Source: Desulfobacula sp. (GTDB taxonomy: Bacteria > Desulfobacterota > Desulfobacteria > Desulfobacterales > Desulfobacteraceae). From it: a stretch of 38,781 bases of DNA. The stretch is taken from the NCBI GenBank assembly GCA_028280105.1, contig JANQML010000001.1:1-38781 (forward strand), written 5' to 3'. Made by a program: the position numbers and the translations under genes. Below the pieces are notes generated by a model. It was not told where the DNA came from, ran no database searches, and worked only from the letters and a program-made list of their open reading frames with translations. This document shows positions 32,732 through 38,781 of the stretch, piece by piece. Every line of letters starts with the position of its first letter. Position 1 is the stretch's first letter.

Positions 32732-34660
32732 TTATACCTGTGTTTTGATCCAGGGCAGCTTTCCACCTGCCTTTAAAATTTGAGCATCCAGTTTGGAAAG
32801 GGAGTGCCGGAGTTGATATTCTTTTTTCCGAGTCAGGTTTTTCAGGCAGATCTGTGAATCCGTTAAATCGTTAATTACTAGAATCATCTGATCGCCCATC
32901 TGGATATCTTCGTATTCCGCTTTGTCGGCAAAGGTCATGGGAACGATTCCAAAATTAATTAAATTGGCCAGATGGATCCGGGCAAAGGATTTAACAATAA
33001 CCGCTTTGACCCCCAGATATTTGGGAGCAAGAGCAGCATGCTCACGGCTAGATCCCTGGCCGTAATTCTCACCGCCGATTATAAACCCACCCCCTTTTTC
33101 CGATGCGCGGTTGCTAAAATCCGGATCTACCATTTCAAACACAAATTTTGAAATTTCAGGAATATTACTGCGAAATGGAAGTATTTTGGCACCTGCCGGC
33201 ATGATATGATCAGTTGTAATATCGTTTTCGACTTTTAGGATGACCTCTCCTTCAAGGGTGTCTGGTAAGGGCGGAAAATCTGGCAAAGGTGCGATATTCG
33301 GTCCCCTGATAATTTCAATCTGCTCAGCTGTTTCCGGTTCCAGGGGCGGGATGATCATATTGGTGTTGACCCTGAATGTTTCAGGCAACTGAATTTTCGG
33401 GTAAGGCATAACCAATTGCCTCGGATCAGTCAGTTTTCCTGTCAATGCAGTGGCAGCGGCTGTCTCTGGGCTGACCAGATAAACATCGGCATCTTTCGTG
33501 CCACTTCTCCCTTTAAAGTTCCGGTTGTAAGTTCTGACGGAAACGGCCTTGCTTGATGGTGCCGCACCCATGCCTATGCAAGCGCCACACGCATTTTCCA
33601 GGATCCGAGCGCCGGCATTGACCAGTTTTCCAAAAGAGCCAGACTCGATTAGATGATCCACCACCTGTCGTGAACCCGGATTAACAGTCAAATGAAGATC
33701 CGGAGAAACGGTCCGGCCGTCCAGAATTCGGGCCGACACTTCCAGATCTTTTAAAGATGAGTTTGTACAACTTCCGATTCCGACCTGCTGAACCGGTAAA
33801 TCTGATAATTCTCGAACCGGTTTAACCTTTCCTGGACTGTGAGGGCAGGCAGCCAAGGGTTCGAGTTCTGCCAAATCAATCTCTATCACTTTATCATATT
33901 CCACCCCCTGATCCGGAAATAACTCTTTGAAATTATTTTCACGGCCCTGGGATTTCATAAAAGACCGGGTCACATTATCACTTGGAAAAATCGAAGTGGT
34001 GGCACCGGTTTCTGTTCCCATATTTGTAATCGTGGCTCGTTCCGGCACGGAAAGGGTATCCACACCGTCGCCAAAGTATTCCAGAACATAGCCGACTCCC
34101 CCTTTAACATCGATCTGTCTTAAAACCTCCAGAATAATATCCTTGGCCGAAACCCAGTCCTGAAGTTCATTGGTCAGGCGGATACCCATAATTTTAGGAT
34201 ATTTTATCCTGAATGGCATCCCTGCCATGGCTGCTGCGACATCAAGACCACCGGCACCCATGGCCATGGCTCCGACTCCGCCGGCGGTCGGAGTATGACT
34301 GTCCGATCCGATCAGCGTTGTCCCTGGAATCACAAAGTTTTCCACATGGAGTTGATGACAGATTCCATTCCCCGGCCTTGAAAAATAGATTCCGTATTTC
34401 TGAGCAATCGATTGTAAAAACCGATGGTCATCTGCGTTTTTAAAATCAGATTGCAAGGTATTATGATCTACGTAACTAACACTTAAATCTGTCTTGACTC
34501 GGGGAACACCTATGGCTTCAAACTGTAAATATGCCATGGTCCCGGTTGCATCCTGAGTCAGTGTCTGGTCTATTTTAAGCGCGATCTCTTTGCCAGGAAT
34601 TTTCTTTCCATCCAGATAATGGGCATCAATGATCTTTTGGGTAAGACTTTTAGCAATCAT
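32732..34660 (-). CDS. acn: Aconitate hydratase
   Basis: 642 residues of iron-sulfur aconitase, which isomerises citrate to isocitrate. The cluster cysteines are C298 (GIGSCTNSS), C358 and C361 (ENACGACIGMG). The small C-terminal domain has GGENYGQGSSREHAALAPKYLGVKAVI. Length fits the shorter (about 640-residue) anaerobe-type aconitase rather than the 900-residue AcnA. Start ATG 34660 is seven bases after GGAGAG. A sigma54-type promoter at 34751-34767 lies about 90 bases upstream. With icd downstream it forms the citrate to 2-oxoglutarate part of the pathway. Confidence 0.93.
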   Translation of the reverse strand: MIAKSLTQKIIDAHYLDGKKIPGKEIALKIDQTLTQDATGTMAYLQFEAIGVPRVKTDLSVSYVDHNTLQSDFKNADDHRFLQSIAQKYGIYFSRPGNGICHQLHVENFVIPGTTLIGSDSHTPTAGGVGAMAMGAGGLDVAAAMAGMPFRIKYPKIMGIRLTNELQDWVSAKDIILEVLRQIDVKGGVGYVLEYFGDGVDTLSVPERATITNMGTETGATTSIFPSDNVTRSFMKSQGRENNFKELFPDQGVEYDKVIEIDLAELEPLAACPHSPGKVKPVRELSDLPVQQVGIGSCTNSSLKDLEVSARILDGRTVSPDLHLTVNPGSRQVVDHLIESGSFGKLVNAGARILENACGACIGMGAAPSSKAVSVRTYNRNFKGRSGTKDADVYLVSPETAAATALTGKLTDPRQLVMPYPKIQLPETFRVNTNMIIPPLEPETAEQIEIIRGPNIAPLPDFPPLPDTLEGEVILKVENDITTDHIMPAGAKILPFRSNIPEISKFVFEMVDPDFSNRASEKGGGFIIGGENYGQGSSREHAALAPKYLGVKAVIVKSFARIHLANLINFGIVPMTFADKAEYEDIQMGDQMILVINDLTDSQICLKNLTRKKEYQLRHSLSKLDAQILKAGGKLPWIKTQV

Positions 34661-34750
34661 CTTGAACTCTCCAATTTTAGCATTTACTTTTCCGGTCATA
34701 CTTTTTCCCAGAGCTATCCCAAAACGCTCAAGGGAATTGATTGAAAGTTT

Positions 34751-34767
34751 AGCAATTAGCATACCAG
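34751..34767 (-). promoter_or_regulatory. Sigma54-type promoter of acn
   Basis: On the minus strand CTGGTATGCTAATTGCT carries GG and GC exactly ten bases apart and an intact TTGCT -12 element. A transcript from about 34741 leaves an 80-base leader before acn. It is the mirror partner of the plus-strand promoter at 34809. Confidence 0.68.
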
Positions 34768-34775
34768 CCGGTTTA

Positions 34776-34792
34776 TTCTGATATTATTGGAA
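34776..34792. promoter_or_regulatory. Activator-site-like dyad between divergent sigma54 promoters
   Basis: TTCTGATATTATTGGAA agrees with the best tctC enhancer site at 14 of 17 positions. It lies between the acn and binding-protein promoters, 9 bases from the acn -24 region and about 17 from the other, which is closer than is usual for such activators. Confidence 0.45.
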
Positions 34793-34808
34793 AATTTTCT
34801 TCTAAACA

Positions 34809-34825
34809 CCGGCATGTAAGTTGCA
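34809..34825 (+). promoter_or_regulatory. Sigma54-type promoter of the binding-protein gene
   Basis: CCGGCATGTAAGTTGCA has GG and GC exactly ten bases apart and a complete TTGCA -12 element. It points at the binding-protein gene starting at 34920, giving a leader of about 85 bases. Only the second base (C for T) and two spacer-side positions depart from consensus. Confidence 0.65.
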
Positions 34826-34919
34826 ATATTACGCTTTAAAATTGTATAAGACCGATTCTTTTGATACTAATTCTGTAAGCGAGATAAATACCGATTGCTA
34901 TATAGATATGAGGAAGTTT

Positions 34920-35876
34920 ATGTTACGCGTAAAAATCCTACCCATTTTTATACTGGTATTAACTATAATAAATCCTTATGCACGTGCACAGACATATAGA
35001 GTTGCCATATTTGATTATGATGACCGGATTAACCATGAACAATCAACGGCAAAATATATTGAAAAGCAATTAAAGAAGATTCAATTAAAAATTATAATCG
35101 ATCAATATTCAGGCAAAAAAGATCTGGCAACTGCTATAAACGTCCTTCAAAAATTAGAAAACGAAAACTATGACTTAGTGATCACCATCACCTCAGATGC
35201 TTTGATTATAGCGCATCACATCTTGAGTAAAACCCCGACTCTTTTTACAAATGTAAATAATCCTTTATTCCTTGGCTTCAAACATCTTGGGCCTCCAGCC
35301 GGTAACATTTCGGGCGTTTCATATTATATAAGTGTAGAAAAGCAGATAAGATTCTATAAATTGATACTGCCCAATTTAAAAAATATTGGATTTATTTTCG
35401 ATCGAAAAAACAAGTCAAAAAGAGTGGAGTTACCAGAGGCAAGACTCGTGTGCAGCGCTATGGATATTGACCATAAAATTGAAGTCATAACTCAGGTAAA
35501 TGAATTGCATAATGCCGCTAACAGACTCATAGAGGCCGGTGTTCAGGCTCTGGTCATAGGTTCCTCAGACCTGCTTTACAACAATATTTCCAAATTTATT
35601 GATCAATGTAACACCGAACAAATTCCGGTATTCTCCTTTAATAAAAAGGGGGTTCAAAATGGTGCTGTGGCAGCTCTATCAAGCGATTATAATTTGATGG
35701 TTGATGAACTGTTGATTCCCATGTCGGTTTCGGTGCTAAAAAAAGAAAAAACTCCGGGACAAATTCCAATCGGATTTTTAAAGAGAAACAGCGTATTTAT
35801 CAATCAATCTCAAACAGAACTATTGGACTTGACCATTCCGACTGATATCCTTAGTCAAGCCATGCTGATTCCATAA
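34920..35876 (+). CDS. Periplasmic ABC-type substrate-binding-like protein
   Basis: About 318 residues with a signal peptide (MLRVKILPIFILVLTIINPY, cleavage near ARA|QTY) and the two-lobed periplasmic-binding fold typical of the ABC_sub_bind (PF04392) family: YRVAIFDYDD, YDLVITITSDALIIAHH, TPTLFTNVNNPLF, and late GVQALVIGSSDLLYNN. No ABC permease or ATPase is adjacent, so it may act as a sensor or chaperone for the hybrid kinase rather than in transport. Start ATG 34920 has AGGA five bases upstream; farther in-frame ATGs lie outside the signal peptide. It is divergent from acn and has its own sigma54-type promoter. Confidence 0.75.
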   Translation: MLRVKILPIFILVLTIINPYARAQTYRVAIFDYDDRINHEQSTAKYIEKQLKKIQLKIIIDQYSGKKDLATAINVLQKLENENYDLVITITSDALIIAHHILSKTPTLFTNVNNPLFLGFKHLGPPAGNISGVSYYISVEKQIRFYKLILPNLKNIGFIFDRKNKSKRVELPEARLVCSAMDIDHKIEVITQVNELHNAANRLIEAGVQALVIGSSDLLYNNISKFIDQCNTEQIPVFSFNKKGVQNGAVAALSSDYNLMVDELLIPMSVSVLKKEKTPGQIPIGFLKRNSVFINQSQTELLDLTIPTDILSQAMLIP

Positions 35877-35926
35877 TAATATCCTGAACGATCCTTTAGG
35901 GTAGCAAATGACTTCAACATATTCCA

Positions 35927-38137
35927 CTACCCGACACACCCCAGGCTCGGATCCTGAACGGCGATTCCCCTGCGCTGCCGTTTCTTTTTTTTAACCTGGC
36001 ACAGCAGGGTTTTGTAGACCGGAAACCCCGATATCGGATCAAACTGATCCATATCGGTTAAAATGTTCACATTGGCCTTTTTCCATTCATCCGTCCCCTG
36101 GGGGCCGCCGCCGCCCACGGGCGCATATACAAAGCCTTCCATGATATCTTCCGTCACATGAGCCCGCATCATCACCGACCCCCTGTCAGTCTTAATCACC
36201 ACCGGGTCATGGGTCTCTATCTTTCTGGCGGCCGCATCCGTAGGATTCATCTGAACCATAGGGTATGGATATTGATCCATAAAATCCGGTATGGCCCTGA
36301 GACAGGATTTCATATCCGGCTTAAACGGACCGGTTCCCAGGATCAGGGGATACCGTTTCAGCATCCGGGGATTGCTGACCGGGGTTTCGATGGATTCTTC
36401 ATATTGAGGCAGCCCGTCGTATCCGAATCGGTCAAGAAGGGTGGATTTAATCTCAAATTTTCCAGAGGGGGTTTCAAATCCGGGTTTCCCGTCTTTTCTC
36501 AATAATCCTTTTTCCCACTTGCGATAGACCATGGGTATGGGTTGGGTCCGTACGGTGTTTTTCGGTGCCTGCTCCAGATCCGCCACAGTATATCCGCTCC
36601 CGTTCACCACCTGCTCCAGGAGTGCATGGCTGCTTTGGGGATATAGATGCCCGTAGCCCAGGCGGCGGGCCAGTTCAGCCAGGATGTCATAGCTGGGCCG
36701 GGCATCCCCAACAGGCTCGATCATCTTCTTTCTCAGCCGTAGGGCATTTCCGTAGTAGCAATAGGATTCCTGCTCAAATGCGGTTGTGGCCGGCAGGACA
36801 ATATCTGCCCAGGCCGCATCCCGGGTCAGCTGAAGATCCATGGAGACCATAAAGTCCAGTTCTTCAAATGCATTCTGCCATTTTTGCGGATCCGGCCAGG
36901 CCGTTAGAATGGAGGCCCCAAGTATAATCAGGGACCGGATTTTATAAGGTTCGGATTCAAGTATGGCTTTTGGCAGGAGACCGGCGTGGGGTTCGCCCCC
37001 GCAAAAATGGGCATAGACCGGAAACCGGTCCTTTCCAATGGACCCATCAAACCCCGGCGTTTCCACCTGGGCGCTTCTGTCCAAAGGAATCATGCTTTCC
37101 CGCCGGGTAAAACACCGGCCGCCCTCCACATCCAACTGACCGGCCAGGGCCCAGAGAACCATAACCGCCCGGATATTCTGGACCCCGCTTTTGGTATATT
37201 CCAGGCCGGTATACATGATATAGCTGGCCCCTTCCGCGTCCGCGATCTCCACGGCCAGCCGTTCAATCCGGTCGGCATCAATACCGGTTACCCCTGCCGT
37301 GTACTCCGGCGTAAAATCCCGGACATAGGTTTTGAATTCCTCATATCCCAGGGTCCAGTCTTCGACAAAGGTTTCGTCAACCCAGCCGTCCCGGATCAAA
37401 ATGTGAGACAATCCCAGGGCAAGGGCACCGTCAGACCCCGGCCGGATGGGCAGCCACTCACTGCCGGGCAACTGGGCCGGCTTTATCCGCCTGGGATCGA
37501 TGACGATAATCTGGGCCCCTTCACGGGCCGCCGTCACCAGCCGGCCGAACATTTCAGGCGGTGTGGCCGTGGAAGGATCCGTTCCCCAGACCAGGATGAG
37601 ATCGGAATTGTCCACGTCCGAAAACATATCGGTATGAAGGCAGCCCATGGTCAACTGGGGGGCAAGCACCCCGAGGGAGGTGTAGCAGGGGGCTCCCACG
37701 CCAAAGGTGTTGGGTGACCCGAATGGGAAAAGGATGCTTGACGCCAGGTAAATCTCGGATCCTTTCAGCTGAAATCCGTCTTTAAAAGACCGTTCATAGG
37801 TGCCGGTACCGGCATAAAACCCGACGGTTTCAGGGCCGTACTTCTGTTTCAGGTCCGTCAGCCGTTCGACCATGATGTCATAAGCCGTATCCCAGGAGAT
37901 GGGCTCGAATTTCAACGTTCCTTTGGGTCCCACCCGTTTCAGCGGTTGTTGGATTCTCTTGTCCGAGTAGATAATCTGCTTTGCACTGCCGGCAATGGGG
38001 CACAGGACCCGGCCGAGGGGTGCGTCCGGATCAGGGGTTAACCGGTCTATCCTGCCTTTTTGATCAAAGTGAACATTGACGCCGCAACCCGGGCTGTGAA
38101 AACAGAGCCCGCAGATGCCGTCCCGTTTTTTTTCCAA
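35927..38137 (-). CDS. Molybdopterin oxidoreductase (DMSO reductase family)
   Basis: About 736 residues. An N-terminal 4Fe-4S site has C9, C12, C18 and C46. The molybdopterin-binding lobes follow, with YAGTGTYERS, FGSPNTFGVGAPCYTS, DNSDLILVWGTDPSTATPP and a late GTGPFKPDMKS. C151 in GVGAPCYTS is the likely metal ligand, as in Cys-type members such as sulfur-compound reductases. I place the start at TTG 38137, seven bases after AAGGAGG; the ATG at 38233 would overlap the upstream methyltransferase gene by 79 bases. No twin-arginine signal is visible, so it is probably cytoplasmic. No iron-sulfur or membrane subunit is adjacent. Substrate unknown. Confidence 0.85.
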   Translation of the reverse strand: MEKKRDGICGLCFHSPGCGVNVHFDQKGRIDRLTPDPDAPLGRVLCPIAGSAKQIIYSDKRIQQPLKRVGPKGTLKFEPISWDTAYDIMVERLTDLKQKYGPETVGFYAGTGTYERSFKDGFQLKGSEIYLASSILFPFGSPNTFGVGAPCYTSLGVLAPQLTMGCLHTDMFSDVDNSDLILVWGTDPSTATPPEMFGRLVTAAREGAQIIVIDPRRIKPAQLPGSEWLPIRPGSDGALALGLSHILIRDGWVDETFVEDWTLGYEEFKTYVRDFTPEYTAGVTGIDADRIERLAVEIADAEGASYIMYTGLEYTKSGVQNIRAVMVLWALAGQLDVEGGRCFTRRESMIPLDRSAQVETPGFDGSIGKDRFPVYAHFCGGEPHAGLLPKAILESEPYKIRSLIILGASILTAWPDPQKWQNAFEELDFMVSMDLQLTRDAAWADIVLPATTAFEQESYCYYGNALRLRKKMIEPVGDARPSYDILAELARRLGYGHLYPQSSHALLEQVVNGSGYTVADLEQAPKNTVRTQPIPMVYRKWEKGLLRKDGKPGFETPSGKFEIKSTLLDRFGYDGLPQYEESIETPVSNPRMLKRYPLILGTGPFKPDMKSCLRAIPDFMDQYPYPMVQMNPTDAAARKIETHDPVVIKTDRGSVMMRAHVTEDIMEGFVYAPVGGGGPQGTDEWKKANVNILTDMDQFDPISGFPVYKTLLCQVKKKKRQRRGIAVQDPSLGCVG

Positions 38138-38154
38138 AATACCGCCTCCTTGAT

Positions 38155-38781
38155 TTAGTCCGCTCTTCTCTTTCCAATGATGAATTGAGACGTGATATAT
38201 TCCCACAGATTTTGGGTTTTTCTGATTTTCCACAGCACATCCCCGGTTCCCTGGATGGTAAACCCGGGATCAAACACCTGGGGATCTTCCGTCATTATCC
38301 GGCAGATATTTTCCATGCCCCGGCCTTTTCCCGGCCCGTTATTGCGCCCGCTGAGCCAGAGATCCGGACTGGAAACCGTTTCATCCCATGAAAACGGATC
38401 AGAGAATAAAAACCGGGCCGGATGGTTTTGCAGGATACGGTTTACCTCTTCCAGGTGCCGGGTGGGATGGGGCACCTTTTCCAGGATATTGACGGCGGCA
38501 GCCGTGGCAAACCGATCAGACCGGAAGGGAAGGGCCTGGGCATCCGCCACAATGAACTCAACAGCATCGTAATCATAGGCCGGATCCAGTTCACAGGACT
38601 GCTCTTCCGTAATATGCCCCTCGACAATCAGATCAAACCGAAGCTGCCTGTCAAATAAGAGCTGCCTCGCTTTTTTGATAAATGTATACGAGGTATCCAG
38701 ACCCACTACCCGGGGATGTGTTTTGCTCAGCTCGAATGCCAGCCGTCCCACGGAGCAGCCGATATCCAGAGCCCATCCATC
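38155..38781 (-). CDS. Class I S-adenosylmethionine methyltransferase (partial)
   Basis: The start lies beyond the right edge; 208 codons are visible. The first motif is ALDIGCSVGRLAFEL (the class I SAM-binding glycine loop), followed by VVGLDTSYTFI and the later ADAQALPFRSDRF segment. The C-terminal part, with DPFSWDETVSSPDLWLSG and IRKTQNLWEYITSQFIIGK, recalls the methyltransferase associated with ovothiol synthesis, but this is tentative. The gene is upstream of the molybdopterin oxidoreductase with a 17-base gap to its TTG start. Confidence 0.75.
   Translation of the reverse strand, partial: DGWALDIGCSVGRLAFELSKTHPRVVGLDTSYTFIKKARQLLFDRQLRFDLIVEGHITEEQSCELDPAYDYDAVEFIVADAQALPFRSDRFATAAAVNILEKVPHPTRHLEEVNRILQNHPARFLFSDPFSWDETVSSPDLWLSGRNNGPGKGRGMENICRIMTEDPQVFDPGFTIQGTGDVLWKIRKTQNLWEYITSQFIIGKRRAD

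Noticed and set aside
36986-37717. 243-codon plus-strand open frame inside the molybdopterin oxidoreductase
   Set aside because: Shadow of the coding strand; composition and lack of motifs argue against a real gene.

Overview
The window looks like a chromosomal segment of an anaerobic, completely oxidising, sulfate-reducer-like bacterium (Desulfobacteraceae type). This is an inference from gene content: a ferredoxin-dependent 2-oxoacid oxidoreductase beside aconitase and a eukaryote-type NADP isocitrate dehydrogenase, a DsrP/PsrC-like NrfD quinol protein, a molybdopterin oxidoreductase, and TRAP and TTT solute transporters. No rRNA, tRNA or CRISPR array was seen. Almost all of the sequence is coding, with short intergenic gaps.

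Left arm (about 1-7.6 kb). A creatininase-family amidohydrolase faces away from a GntR/FCD regulator across a perfect 30-bp inverted repeat. The regulator is followed by a TRAP transporter (dctP, terminator-like hairpin, dctQ, dctM) and the three subunits of ATP-dependent 5-oxoprolinase (pxpA, pxpB, pxpC). A small thiamine-binding-type protein converges on pxpC. Together this reads as an uptake and hydrolysis module for 5-oxoproline or a related lactam.

Accessory patch (about 7.6-10.3 kb). AT-rich sequence holds an HNH-motif protein and a rhodanese, each followed by a hairpin with the layout of an integron attC site (AAC/GTT boxes, 5-nt spacers, one unpaired base). No integrase gene is present, so this is a cassette pair without its integrase. 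Next to it is a run of degenerate repeats about 21 bp apart that may be the remnant of a transposon end.

Middle (about 10.3-21 kb). TrmH-like methyltransferase and nadE lead into an oppositely oriented operon of tetR, LolA-like protein, two FtsX-type permeases, an ABC ATPase and an outer-membrane barrel, with a palindromic operator upstream of tetR. A second tetR is joined to an orphan NrfD protein. Then come a rhodanese and a divergent third tetR broken by a frameshift in an A9 tract.

Right arm (about 21-35.9 kb). This is the most coherent system. Citrate/tricarboxylate uptake (tctCBA), aconitase, isocitrate dehydrogenase and 2-oxoglutarate:ferredoxin oxidoreductase (korDABC) are grouped with a hybrid histidine kinase and a sigma54-dependent response regulator. 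I see sigma54-type (GG-N10-GC) promoters in front of tctC, in front of acn, and in front of the divergent periplasmic binding-protein gene. Three dyad sites spaced exactly 21 bp lie upstream of the tctC promoter, and a similar site lies between the two divergent promoters. The model is a self-contained sigma54 regulon that takes up a tricarboxylate and converts it to succinyl-CoA.

Right end (35.9-38.8 kb). A molybdopterin oxidoreductase follows a class I methyltransferase that runs off the window.
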